The notes under the pieces were generated by a model. It searched no databases, was not told where the DNA came from, and saw nothing but the letters and a program-made list of their open reading frames with translations. Shown piece after piece: positions 15,034 to 23,165 of a DNA stretch of 45,043 bases. Origin of the DNA: Desulfuromonadaceae bacterium (GTDB lineage Bacteria; Desulfobacterota; Desulfuromonadia; Geobacterales; Pseudopelobacteraceae); contig JAQUHA010000028.1 of NCBI GenBank assembly GCA_028683855.1, positions 1 to 45,043 on the forward strand, read 5' to 3'. The translations under genes were made by a program, and so were the position numbers. Every line of letters starts with the position of its first letter. Position 1 is the first letter of the stretch.

Positions 15034-15276
15034 TCAATTGATACTCCACAATTCAGTCAGCTGGTGGTTGCAGTGGAGGCAAACAGTCGTAAGTCGCGCG
15101 TAAGTACGCTCACAGATCTGGAAATTATTAACCTCATGCACGCACTGAGACGCAGATGCGGCAATCATCTCCCCACAATTGGGGCAGCCAAGTCTCCACC
15201 CCGTCAGATATGTATTCTCATCATAATCAACAATATGATCCCGGTGTCTTTGTCCCGGCCAGGTGAATGACTGCAT
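15034..15276 (-). CDS. Cysteine-rich hypothetical protein, 80 aa
   Basis: The ATG at 15276 follows AAAGGAGT. The protein has two cysteine pairs (CPNC near 31-34 and CLHC near 66-69) plus further Cys and His, consistent with a zinc ribbon; the start MQSFTWPGQRHRDHIVDY is polar and conserved-looking. It lies between the KAP-like phosphatase and the DUF4258 gene in one leftward transcription unit. Its function is unknown. Confidence 0.55.
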   Translation of the reverse strand: MQSFTWPGQRHRDHIVDYDENTYLTGWRLGCPNCGEMIAASASQCVHEVNNFQICERTYARLTTVCLHCNHQLTELWSIN

Positions 15277-15296
15277 CCGGACTCCTTTCAAATCAT

Positions 15297-15632
15297 TTAA
15301 CCTGCGTTTAATGGAGACCAACGATTGTTCCGCCGCTTCAGACTGCTAAAATCATTGTTACGGTATACCGTAATAACTGTATTGCTTTCAGAAGCACAGA
15401 CAACCTGCAACCCTTCAATGCGTTCCGGATGCAGACCATCCTTGCGGCAATCTTCCGCTTCACGACGACCCAGAGCATATATAACCGCACCGCGGACATA
15501 GTACGTGCGTCCATAACTCATCACAGTAGCCACATCATCCTGACTGATATGGCGTGTAGCCATCCTGGAACCGGCGTGATTGCTCAAGCGAGGTATAGTT
15601 TCACAATCTCGATTACTGTTTGATGTTCCCAT
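15297..15632 (-). CDS. DUF4258-like protein
   Basis: The 111-residue protein begins at ATG 15632 after GAGGGAGGG. The domain has the DUF4258 order: HAGSRMATRHISQDDVATVMSYG, then YALGRREAEDC, then GLQVVCASESNTVITVYRN. DUF4258 proteins are small, RelE-like-fold candidates often seen beside toxin-antitoxin or defence genes; their activity is unproven. It is the first gene of the leftward unit whose promoter region shares motif copy C with the WYL gene. Confidence 0.65.
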   Translation of the reverse strand: MGTSNSNRDCETIPRLSNHAGSRMATRHISQDDVATVMSYGRTYYVRGAVIYALGRREAEDCRKDGLHPERIEGLQVVCASESNTVITVYRNNDFSSLKRRNNRWSPLNAG

Positions 15633-15673
15633 AATGACCCTCCCTCTGATTGTTATGGGAACATACTAAAAGA

Positions 15674-15700
15674 TGACCCCCCCCGTTTAGTGTCCTATAG
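15674..15700 (-). promoter_or_regulatory. Shared operator-like motif, copy C
   Basis: Read on the minus strand it is CTATAGGACACTAAACGGGG followed by more G. It differs from copies A and B by A/G or C/T changes only in the aligned core. It lies in the divergent gap between the DUF4258 gene and the WYL regulator gene. Confidence 0.6.
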
Positions 15701-15839
15701 AAATATTTATTTTACCGACTTGCTTTTTATTTGCTGATGAAGTTCATTCCCTGTTTGACGACTGATGTTCGATTGTGTATACTCCACAAACTTTTTTGTT
15801 TTTAATGAATATTTGTCATTGGTCATGGGGGGGGTGATA

Positions 15840-16808
15840 ATGGGCGACCAGCTTTATCTGGAGAGGTTTGTCTGGTTCGATCATGAGGTACGCAAAGAGC
15901 GTTATCCCAATGCAAATACACTCGGAGAGCATTTTGAGATTGCATCCAAGACAGCTCAACGCTCCATTGATCACTTTCGGGATCGCCTGCAGGCTCCTTT
16001 AGAGTATGACAAATCCCATAAAGGTTATTTCTACACCGATCCTACATTTCAACTCCCTGTTATACGAATCTCCGAAGAAGAGCTGCTGGCGCTATTAATC
16101 TCGCGGAAACTTATTACCGAAGCATCAGCCGGTTCCCTTGCAGATGAATTGGGGGCTGTTTACCAACGGCTTGGATCGCTTTTGTCTGCAAACTTACCCG
16201 GTCGGGCAAAACCTGAAGACGCATTTTCCTTTCGTTGGAAGAATATCAGTCCCACCGATCCGCTTACCTTTAAGGTTGTTACCTCGGCTCTTTTGCAGGG
16301 TAAATTACTCACTTTCTGTTATTACTCGCCAACTGCCAGCACCTGCACCATGCGTACAGTTGAACCGCACCACATGGTCAATTACATGGGTAACTGGCAT
16401 TTGATCGCTTTCTGCCATCTGCGTAGCGAATGGCGGGACTTTGTGCTAGGCAGGATGACATTATGCACCGTCGAAGCAAATGCCTTCATCATTCGTGATA
16501 AGGAAGAGTGGGAACCTCATTTGCACAATACATTCGGCATTTTTCATAATCCGGTAAGTTTTGATGTCAAAGTCAGGTTTACTCCAGAAAGGGCGCGATG
16601 GATCAAGGGAGAAATCTGGCATGAAAATCAGATTGATCAGGTAGAGGATGACGGCTCATTGGTTCGAATAGTACCGGCATCTCACGAAGCGGAAATCACC
16701 ATGGAGATACTAAAGCATGGCAGTCATTTGAAGGTACTTGAACCGGATTGGTTAAAAGATAAAATATTTGCTGAACTGCAATCAGCGGTGAATAAATATC
16801 AGATATAG
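15840..16808 (+). CDS. WYL-domain transcriptional regulator
   Basis: The ATG at 15840 follows GGGGGGGTGATA and gives 322 residues. The N-terminus is a winged helix-turn-helix (LGEHFEIASKTAQRSIDHFRDRL). The WYL domain spans about 155-245, with the core NYMGNWHLIAFCHLRSEWRDFVLGRM. A C-terminal extension (VRFTPERARWIKGEIWHENQ) follows as in YafY- and BrxR-type regulators. WYL proteins sense a nucleotide-like ligand and usually repress defence operons. Motif copies C and B flank this gene on both sides, so autoregulation is likely. Confidence 0.9.
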   Translation: MGDQLYLERFVWFDHEVRKERYPNANTLGEHFEIASKTAQRSIDHFRDRLQAPLEYDKSHKGYFYTDPTFQLPVIRISEEELLALLISRKLITEASAGSLADELGAVYQRLGSLLSANLPGRAKPEDAFSFRWKNISPTDPLTFKVVTSALLQGKLLTFCYYSPTASTCTMRTVEPHHMVNYMGNWHLIAFCHLRSEWRDFVLGRMTLCTVEANAFIIRDKEEWEPHLHNTFGIFHNPVSFDVKVRFTPERARWIKGEIWHENQIDQVEDDGSLVRIVPASHEAEITMEILKHGSHLKVLEPDWLKDKIFAELQSAVNKYQI

Positions 16809-16839
16809 GACGCTAGATGGGGGAGGTGTTCTCCTATAA
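16805..16839 (+). promoter_or_regulatory. Shared operator-like motif, copy B, in a small inverted repeat
   Basis: ATAGGACGCTAGATGGGGGA at 16805-16824 starts inside the WYL stop codon region. TATAGGA (16804) and TCCTATA (16832-16838) are inverted. It precedes the DUF3553 gene by about 30 bp and may be its operator or promoter. Confidence 0.55.
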
Positions 16840-16869
16840 CGTAACAAAAAGTAAAAATGGAGGATTCCC

Positions 16870-17736
16870 ATGTTCAAAAAGGACACATACGTCCAACACC
16901 CTGGAATGCCAACCTGGGGTATTGGCAAAGTATTGGAAGATGTTGTTATGGACAAAGCACGGGTATTTTTTATAGATGCCGGTGAAAAGCTCATCAGCCT
17001 GAAAAGCATTACCCTTCAGCAGGTTGCATCTCCCAAAGAGTTCCATCCGGTGCTCGATAACCCCTCGATTTACAATAGAGATAAAAGTAAGAAGTTTATC
17101 TCTCTGACTCAGGCAAAAGCTGAGTTTCTGCTGCTATTCCCTGAAGGTTTTCACGATAAGGAATATTTCCGTGAAGAGCGGGATTATAAGGTCGTGGCAC
17201 ACGAGCTTATGCAGAGTCTGCTCAGCAAAGAACAACTATCTGAGATGCTTTCAAGTGCTGATTTTGCTGAAGTTTGCCGACGTTCGTTGCAGGTGGTCAA
17301 CAAGACCAATCTGATTTTTCCAAACGAGAAGATGGCACTTAAGGATGGATTAAAGGATGATGCTTCAAAGAAGCTCTTTGCCGAGGATCTTTTTGAACTG
17401 CTCTATGGCAGTGCAACTCAGCAGTTACGGTTTGAGCGGTTTGCTAAAACTCTTGATAAAATAGGTGCGGCAAAATGGACGATCATCTCCTATTTCATGT
17501 TTATTGCCTTTCCAGAGACAGAAATGTTTATGAAACCTACGGTGAGTCAGCATGCGGCAGAATTGTGTGCTTTTGAACTCAACTACAAATCGGAACTGAA
17601 CTGGTTGACGTATAAATGCTTACTTCAGTTTTCCGGATATCTGAAAAAAGAGCTGGTCAAGATGGAGCTAGAGCCTCGCGATATGATTGATGTTCAGTCG
17701 TTTATGTGGTGTATCCGGCCGGGATCGTACGTGTGA
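16870..17736 (+). CDS. DUF3553-type N-terminal protein of unknown function
   Basis: The ATG at 16870 follows GGAGGATTCCC. Residues 1-50 (YVQHPGMPTWGIGKVLED, then ARVFFIDAGEKLISLKSI) form the small beta-barrel of DUF3553, also found at the N-terminus of UvrD-like helicases and in other nucleic-acid proteins. The rest to 288 is helical with no recognised domain. It sits right after the WYL gene with motif copy B between, so the WYL protein may control it. Proteins of this layout are seen near WYL regulators in island contexts, but their role is not known to me. Confidence 0.55.
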   Translation: MFKKDTYVQHPGMPTWGIGKVLEDVVMDKARVFFIDAGEKLISLKSITLQQVASPKEFHPVLDNPSIYNRDKSKKFISLTQAKAEFLLLFPEGFHDKEYFREERDYKVVAHELMQSLLSKEQLSEMLSSADFAEVCRRSLQVVNKTNLIFPNEKMALKDGLKDDASKKLFAEDLFELLYGSATQQLRFERFAKTLDKIGAAKWTIISYFMFIAFPETEMFMKPTVSQHAAELCAFELNYKSELNWLTYKCLLQFSGYLKKELVKMELEPRDMIDVQSFMWCIRPGSYV

Positions 17737-17805
17737 AAGACTTGGTGGGGTTTTGTGGGTAACTCGGATTTTGATGATCAGGCAATCAGGTAAGGATAGA
17801 AATCT

Positions 17806-18420
17806 ATGCAAATCAAATCTGCATTTTTTGAAGCCAGCGAAATTCGCAGAATCTATGATGAAAAAACTGAAATCTGGTGGTTCTCAGTAGTTGATATTAT
17901 TCAAGTTCTTACCCAGCAACCTGATTTTCAATCAGCCAGAAATTACTGGAAAGTATTGAAAAATCGTCTCGGCAAAGAAGGTAGTCAGTCGGTTACAAAT
18001 TGTAACCGACTTAAAATGCCTGCTGCTGATTGCAAAAACTATCTGACTGATGTTGCCACCGCAGAAACTCTGTTGCGCCTTGTGCAGTCGGTCCCCAGCC
18101 CGAAGGCAGAGCCTATAAAGCTCTGGCTTGCCAAGGTCGGTTACGAGCGTATGCAGGAAATGGCTGATCCTGAGTTGTCGCTGGATCGTGCTCGCGAGAC
18201 CTGGCAAAAGCATGGACGTAGCGACAAGTGGATTCAACAGCGCATGACTGGACAGGAGACACGCAATAAACTGAACGATTACTGGGCGGATCACGACATC
18301 AAAAAAGGTGGGACAATTGCCAAGGAAGCGCGAAAGGCACTGGAGGAGATCAGCTTGCAGGAGCATATAGTTTTGGCGGGTAGCGACTATTATTCGTTTT
18401 CGAGGAATGGATTGTTGTAA
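17806..18420 (+). CDS. BRO-family protein, 3' end replaced
   Basis: The 204-residue protein has the BRO-N domain (WWFSVVDIIQVLTQQPDFQSARNYWKVLKNRL, then PKAEPIKLWLAKVGYERMQE) in its first 125 residues. It is a DNA-binding domain common in phages and mobile elements. Its C-terminus runs normally to KKGGTIAKEARKALEE and then diverges into ISLQEHIVLAGSDYYSF. The expected ending (KTGRSMVTGENFLPPGKRKL) is found instead at 19605-19676 after an identical 49-bp stretch. The gene therefore lost its original 3' end by recombination between repeats or by an insertion. Confidence 0.75.
   Translation: MQIKSAFFEASEIRRIYDEKTEIWWFSVVDIIQVLTQQPDFQSARNYWKVLKNRLGKEGSQSVTNCNRLKMPAADCKNYLTDVATAETLLRLVQSVPSPKAEPIKLWLAKVGYERMQEMADPELSLDRARETWQKHGRSDKWIQQRMTGQETRNKLNDYWADHDIKKGGTIAKEARKALEEISLQEHIVLAGSDYYSFSRNGLL
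18301..18349 (+). repeat. 49-bp direct repeat, copy 1
   Basis: This stretch inside the first BRO gene is identical to 19557-19605. The distance of 1256 bp contains the second BRO gene and the methyltransferase fragment. Confidence 0.9.
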
Positions 18421-18432
18421 GGAGAGCTTGCC

Positions 18433-19284
18433 ATGAGCAACATAAAACTATTTGAAACGAAGCAGATACGTTCGGTGTGGAGTGAAAAAGAGCAAAGATG
18501 GTTGTTTTCAGTTGTCGATGTCATTGCTGCTTTGACCGACAGTCTAAATCCTCAGGTGTATTGGCGAGTGTTGAAAAAACGGCTACTTGCGGAAGGAAAT
18601 GAAACCGTTACAAATTGTAACGCTTTGAAAATGACAGCATCGGACGGCAAGATGCGACTGACCGACGTTGCCGACACAGAGCAGTTGCTGCGGCTCATCC
18701 AGTCCATCCCCTCACCCAAAGCCGAACCTTTCAAACGCTGGCTGGCACGGGTTGGTTATGAGCGGCTGGAGGAGATTGAAAATCCTGAGCTGACTGCACA
18801 GCGGATGCGTGAGCTGTATAAGGCCAAAGGCTACAGTGACGAGTGGATTGAAAAGCGGGTGCGCGGTATTGCCATCCGGGATGAGTTGACCAATGAATGG
18901 AAAAAGCGCGGGGTGAAGGAGCATCTTGAATATGCCATCCTGACAGCGGAGATCAGCCGGGCTACCTTCGGCATGACACCGTCAGAATATAAAGAGTTCA
19001 AGGCATTGGACAAACAGCGGGATAACCTGCGAGACCACATGAACGACCTGGAGCTGATCTTCACCATGCTGGGGGAGGCGTCCACCACAGAGATTGCCCG
19101 CAACAAGGATGCGCAGGGATTTAGCCATAATCAGGTTGCGGCTGTTGAAGGAGGAACAGTGGCGGGAAACGCCCGGCGGGAGTTGGAGCAGAAGTCTGGC
19201 CGCCGGGTCAGCAGCAGGGATAATTTCAAGGAAATACCGGAAGCGGTCAAAAAGAAACAGATTAAATCTACAAATGACCAGTAA
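18433..19284 (+). CDS. BRO-family/DinD-like protein, full length
   Basis: The 283-residue protein is a full-length homologue of the shorter BRO protein just upstream. BRO-N covers 1-125 (WLFSVVDVIAALTDSLNPQVYWRVLKKRLL, PKAEPFKRWLARVGYERLEE). The C-terminal half (IRDELTNEWKKRGVKEHLEYAILTAEIS, then FGMTPSEYKEFKAL) resembles DNA-damage-inducible DinD-type proteins and ends with AGNARRELEQKSGRRVSSRDNFKEIPE. It may bind DNA and inhibit RecA filaments as DinD does, but that is only a family analogy. Its stop overlaps a truncated methyltransferase start. Confidence 0.8.
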   Translation: MSNIKLFETKQIRSVWSEKEQRWLFSVVDVIAALTDSLNPQVYWRVLKKRLLAEGNETVTNCNALKMTASDGKMRLTDVADTEQLLRLIQSIPSPKAEPFKRWLARVGYERLEEIENPELTAQRMRELYKAKGYSDEWIEKRVRGIAIRDELTNEWKKRGVKEHLEYAILTAEISRATFGMTPSEYKEFKALDKQRDNLRDHMNDLELIFTMLGEASTTEIARNKDAQGFSHNQVAAVEGGTVAGNARRELEQKSGRRVSSRDNFKEIPEAVKKKQIKSTNDQ

Positions 19285-19351
19285 ACCTGCATTTATAGAT
19301 CTCTTCTGCGGCTGTGGTGGATTTACGCCTGGGATGGAGCGGGCGGGGTGA
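19274..19351 (+). pseudogene. C5-cytosine DNA methyltransferase, first 25 codons only
   Basis: The frame reads MTSKPAFIDLFCGCGGFTPG then MERAG and a stop. This is motif I of C5-cytosine methyltransferases (DLFCGxGG with SAM-binding glycines). No PC catalytic motif or any later part follows; a repeated TGAATTGTGAATGATGAATT stretch comes instead. The restriction-modification gene was lost after its start. Confidence 0.75.
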
Positions 19352-19451
19352 AGGTAATTATGAATTGTGAATGATGAATTGAAACCGTAGGGGCGCATCC
19401 TTGTGATCGCCGGCCTTTGACTGGATTTTAGCTGAATGTCGGTTTTGGTCA

Positions 19452-19676
19452 TTGGCCCGCTGCAGGGTGTTCTGGCTTCCGTTTATCGGTATTATGTCCC
19501 CCAATATTTCGGAGGTTGATGACGCAACTGAAATGGTTGAAAACAAGGTTGCGGCAAAAAAAGGTGGGACAATTGCCAAGGAAGCGCGAAAGGCACTGGA
19601 GGAGAAAACAGGCAGGTCTATGGTAACTGGTGAAAATTTTCTGCCGCCTGGTAAGAGAAAGTTGCAGGACAAGTAA
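19452..19676 (+). pseudogene. BRO gene C-terminal fragment
   Basis: The useful part begins near 19500 (SPNISEVDDATEMVENKVAA) and continues into KKGGTIAKEARKALEEKTGR and SMVTGENFLPP, the typical end of a BRO protein. No BRO-N domain precedes it. It is the missing tail of the first BRO gene or of a third copy. Confidence 0.7.
19557..19605 (+). repeat. 49-bp direct repeat, copy 2
   Basis: Identical to 18301-18349; it marks the junction where BRO gene parts were duplicated or separated. Confidence 0.9.
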
Positions 19677-19829
19677 CAGGGAATGGGAGCTTGATAGTAT
19701 GTTGACAATTAATATGGGAAGTGTCCCTATTTTCCCCTATTTTCCCTGTGGTGCATCCGCCCAGGATCATATGCATAATGAGTATTACATATGATATTTT
19801 ATTAAATAATTTAATGGTATTTTTTGCAC

Positions 19830-20963
19830 ATGACATATAACAATTCTGCAATTCAAGAAATAATTACATTTGAAAAGATGCTAATTCATCCAAGACCCCA
19901 TTATTTAATAACGATGGATTTATGGGAAGTCTGGGTCGATTTAATTAAGCTAAGTAGTATATCATTCTTAAAAATATCTGAATTTGCTGAAGAATTTGAA
20001 TTAAGCTGGCCAGATGATGAAAATGATAAATTACTTTCAGAATATCTGTTTACTGATTTACTAGATCTTCTTGAAATTGAAGACATAAATAAAAAGAGAA
20101 CGTTATTTATTGCATTTACATTTGCAGTCGATTGCTTACAGAAATCATATTACAATGGAACACCACGTATAAACGATATTTCTCACCCTTCCGTTATAGC
20201 AAAGAATAAACATTCGGATAATGACACTTGTTTTTCAAGTGACTTTGCAGCTATGCCCTCGAGGCGTGATATTCTGCAAATCAGTATCGATAAAAAACCA
20301 ATTCTGGTTCATCAGTATTCACATGAAATAGACGAAGAAGAATTGAACTCATTGGTTGATGAACTCAAAGATCTATGGCTTGAATATCCTGATTTTGGGA
20401 TGCAAGTGAACTATCCATCAAAAGGGAAAAGCTTTACAAATTATCCTTACGAAGAATTGGATGACGATTTAGCCAAGTTGATAATATTGAATTATAGCTG
20501 CAGTTCTTATCCTGATATTTCGGATTTAGAAGTATTTATATTCGATGTTTATAATTATTGGATTGATAAAAGCTATTTAGTAAAGCAGTCAAAGTCCTTT
20601 TATATTTATCTGTTATCTATTGTTAATGAGCCATCTTATGTGGAAACAGTTTATCCATTCATGGTTTATGATGTTTTACCTCATTATTCTGAAGAAGATC
20701 CAGATGATTTGATTAAAATAAACGATAAAGATTTTTTTGAAAAATATATCGATAGCTATGCTTATAGTGAAGGAACAATAGGTGTTGATTTCGACTCATT
20801 AGTCAATAACTATAAAGTACTAAAGAATACTACGCGTGATGAAAACGTATTAAAAGCGGAAGTTAAATCAAGTCTAGATTTTTTATTAGAAAATAAAGCT
20901 TCAAAAGATCAAATAGAAATGTACGTATCTCTGATTGATTCACTTGCTAACGATATAATTTAA
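19830..20963 (+). CDS. Unknown acidic protein heading the Dnd-linked cassette
   Basis: About 377 residues follow the ATG at 19830; a TTG two codons earlier is possible, and no strong ribosome site is seen. The protein is clearly acidic (DELKDLWLEYPDF, EELDDDLAKLI, HYSEEDPDDLIKI) and aromatic-rich, mostly helical, with no recognised motif, membrane segment or signal peptide. It is very AT-rich like the next four genes and ends 13 bp before the helicase gene, so it is the first gene of one operon. Its acidity could mean DNA mimicry or binding to a basic partner; this is speculation. Confidence 0.7.
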   Translation: MTYNNSAIQEIITFEKMLIHPRPHYLITMDLWEVWVDLIKLSSISFLKISEFAEEFELSWPDDENDKLLSEYLFTDLLDLLEIEDINKKRTLFIAFTFAVDCLQKSYYNGTPRINDISHPSVIAKNKHSDNDTCFSSDFAAMPSRRDILQISIDKKPILVHQYSHEIDEEELNSLVDELKDLWLEYPDFGMQVNYPSKGKSFTNYPYEELDDDLAKLIILNYSCSSYPDISDLEVFIFDVYNYWIDKSYLVKQSKSFYIYLLSIVNEPSYVETVYPFMVYDVLPHYSEEDPDDLIKINDKDFFEKYIDSYAYSEGTIGVDFDSLVNNYKVLKNTTRDENVLKAEVKSSLDFLLENKASKDQIEMYVSLIDSLANDII

Positions 20964-20976
20964 TAACGGATGCCAA

Positions 20977-22962
20977 ATGCCAATTGATAAAGATAAATCA
21001 CAAGAAGAGATATTGAAGATAAAGTCTCACTATAGAAGTGGGACATCGGATTTAGGGAAAGAATTCTTTTCGCCATGCCTGTCTAAATGCAAAAGTTATA
21101 AAAGGGCTGCAGGATATTTTTCAAGCAGTGCTCTAATATCTTGGGTAGATGCCCTGCCGAGATTTGTTAATAATGACGATATAGTTATTCAACTGTTAAT
21201 CTCCCCCCAACTAAGTGAAGAAGATTTTAATATTCTTAAAATGGCTTCTAACGATAGTATGAAAACTGAATTATTCAACTCATTGTCTGACAAGATAATA
21301 CTTGAAGCTATTAATCTTGTTGAAAGTTCATCTCAACATATAAGTAAAGCAGCTAGGCTAAAAATATTTGCATGGATGATCGTGAACAGGTATCTTGAGT
21401 TGCGTTTTGCATTTCCAAAGCATGTCTCTGCATCTGGAATCTTTCATGAAAAAATAGGTATTTTTAAATTTCCAAACGGTAACCAGATTGCTTTTACAGG
21501 TTCTGCAAATGAGACCATATCAGGACATAGCAATAACTATGAATCCATTGATGTATACAGAAGCTGGATAAATGAAGATTTAGAGAGAATTGCTATAAAA
21601 GAAGGTCAGTTTAAAGAAGCATGGGAGGGGCATGCTTTTGGTTTGGAAATCCTCCCATTAACTGAAAAAGCACTTACTGCAATTAAAACATACAGTCCAA
21701 GCAAACCGCCAACTGTTTCTGAAGCAGAGCCTGAGTGGGATGCATCTATAGATAAAACAGATGCTAAGTGGAGACATCAACAAGAAGCTCAAGATCGCTT
21801 TTTAGAAGTAGGCAGTGGCGTTCTTGAAATGGCAACAGGTACAGGCAAAACTAGAACAGCTATAAATATTCTTACGTACTTATTTAACAATAAACAAATT
21901 AGTGGGGCAATTATAACCACAGACGGTACAGATTTGCTTGATCAATGGCGTAAAGAAATAGATCGGTGGAATATTAATCAGAAGAGTCCATTAAGAGTTT
22001 TACGGCATTTTTCTACACATCACGAAATGTCAGACTTTGCTTTAAATTCAACAGATGCAATTATAATAATTTCACGCGGCGCTCTTCACAAATTAATGCT
22101 GTCATTGCCCATAGATAAACGAAATAAGTTACTTATTGTACATGATGAAGTACACGGACTAGGTTCAAATGAAAATAGAAATAACCTTATTGGTCATCAT
22201 AAGCATTTTGGTTATCGGCTTGGTCTAAGCGCGACTCCTGAACGTGAATATGATGATACTGGTACGGAATTTATAAAAAATGAAATTGGTGATGTAATTT
22301 TTACATTTGACCTTAAAGATGCAATAAAGCGCGGAATACTTTGTGAATTTGACTATATTCCATTGGCTTATGAGATGACAGAAGATGATAAAGAAAGGTT
22401 ACATAATGTTTATTTGAAAAAAGCGGCTCGTGCGCGCGATGGCAGGCCTATGACAAAAGAAGAAATATGGACTGAAATAGCGAAAGTCTATAAAACTGCT
22501 GAGGCTAAGCCGTTCGTATTTGAACAATTCTTAAAAACTAACAATGAAATATTAAAATCTACAATTGTTTTTGTTGAGACTATAGAGTACGGATCAAGGA
22601 TTTTACCTACCATTCATAATTACACACATTTGTATCGAACATATTACGGTGATGATGAACGGTCTAACCTAGTAGATTTTTCAAAAGGTAAGACTGACTG
22701 TTTAATTACTTGTCACCGGATCTCTCAAGGGATTGATATTGTGAATTTGAATAATGTCGTCCTTTTCTCATCTTCAAGATCGAAACTTGAAACTATTCAG
22801 AGAATTGGAAGATGCTTGAGATACAATAGTAAAAACCCAACCAAACGAGCAGTTGTAATAGATTTTGTAAGGCCTCAAGAGTCTGAAGACAAGTTGCCGA
22901 ATGCCGATCAAGACCGCTGTGAATGGCTTACTGAAATTTCAAAAAGTCGAAAGGAGAAGTAA
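20977..22962 (+). CDS. PLD-type nuclease fused to a DEVH helicase, likely Dnd-linked restriction enzyme
   Basis: The 661-residue protein has an N-terminal phospholipase D-like domain: FHEKIGIF with His157/Lys159, then FTGSANET and NYESIDVY. An SF2 helicase follows: Walker A ATGTGKT at 286-292, DEVH at 390-393, LSATP near 417-421, SQGIDIVNLNNV, and QRIGRCLR at 608-615. Only one HKD-like motif is seen, so activity would need a dimer, as in other single-motif PLD nucleases. The layout fits the helicase family annotated as the phosphorothioation-system restriction enzyme, recalled from family knowledge and not tested here. It lies convergent to dndBCDE. Confidence 0.85.
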   Translation: MPIDKDKSQEEILKIKSHYRSGTSDLGKEFFSPCLSKCKSYKRAAGYFSSSALISWVDALPRFVNNDDIVIQLLISPQLSEEDFNILKMASNDSMKTELFNSLSDKIILEAINLVESSSQHISKAARLKIFAWMIVNRYLELRFAFPKHVSASGIFHEKIGIFKFPNGNQIAFTGSANETISGHSNNYESIDVYRSWINEDLERIAIKEGQFKEAWEGHAFGLEILPLTEKALTAIKTYSPSKPPTVSEAEPEWDASIDKTDAKWRHQQEAQDRFLEVGSGVLEMATGTGKTRTAINILTYLFNNKQISGAIITTDGTDLLDQWRKEIDRWNINQKSPLRVLRHFSTHHEMSDFALNSTDAIIIISRGALHKLMLSLPIDKRNKLLIVHDEVHGLGSNENRNNLIGHHKHFGYRLGLSATPEREYDDTGTEFIKNEIGDVIFTFDLKDAIKRGILCEFDYIPLAYEMTEDDKERLHNVYLKKAARARDGRPMTKEEIWTEIAKVYKTAEAKPFVFEQFLKTNNEILKSTIVFVETIEYGSRILPTIHNYTHLYRTYYGDDERSNLVDFSKGKTDCLITCHRISQGIDIVNLNNVVLFSSSRSKLETIQRIGRCLRYNSKNPTKRAVVIDFVRPQESEDKLPNADQDRCEWLTEISKSRKEK

Positions 22963-22967
22963 TAATT

Positions 22968-23165
22968 ATGATTCTTGATCAAGAGCTTGCTAAGGCTGTT
23001 GAAGAAGCTGTTAAGGAAACAAATCAGCCTAATGCGGTAGCCACACGTATAATTAAGTGGCTTGAGGGGATGAGCAAGGGAGAAATATCGCGTGCTGATA
23101 ACGATGAGTTTTTCTCAAGAACCCTTATGAGTATTAAGTCTCAGTACACTGCGGAGGCCGAATGA
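22968..23165 (+). CDS. Small helical protein of the Dnd-linked cassette, 65 aa
   Basis: The start at 22968 follows the helicase stop by six bases, with AAAGGAG upstream. The protein is helical and polar (DQELAKAVEEAVKETNQPNA, then WLEGMSKGEISRADNDEFF). Its stop overlaps the ATG of the DndD-like gene (ATGA), so it is made in step with that protein and may be a small subunit or regulator. No family is recognised. Confidence 0.65.
   Translation: MILDQELAKAVEEAVKETNQPNAVATRIIKWLEGMSKGEISRADNDEFFSRTLMSIKSQYTAEAE

Noticed and set aside
18982-19452. 156-codon minus-strand frame
   Set aside because: It is a shadow of the BRO gene and spans unrelated sequence.
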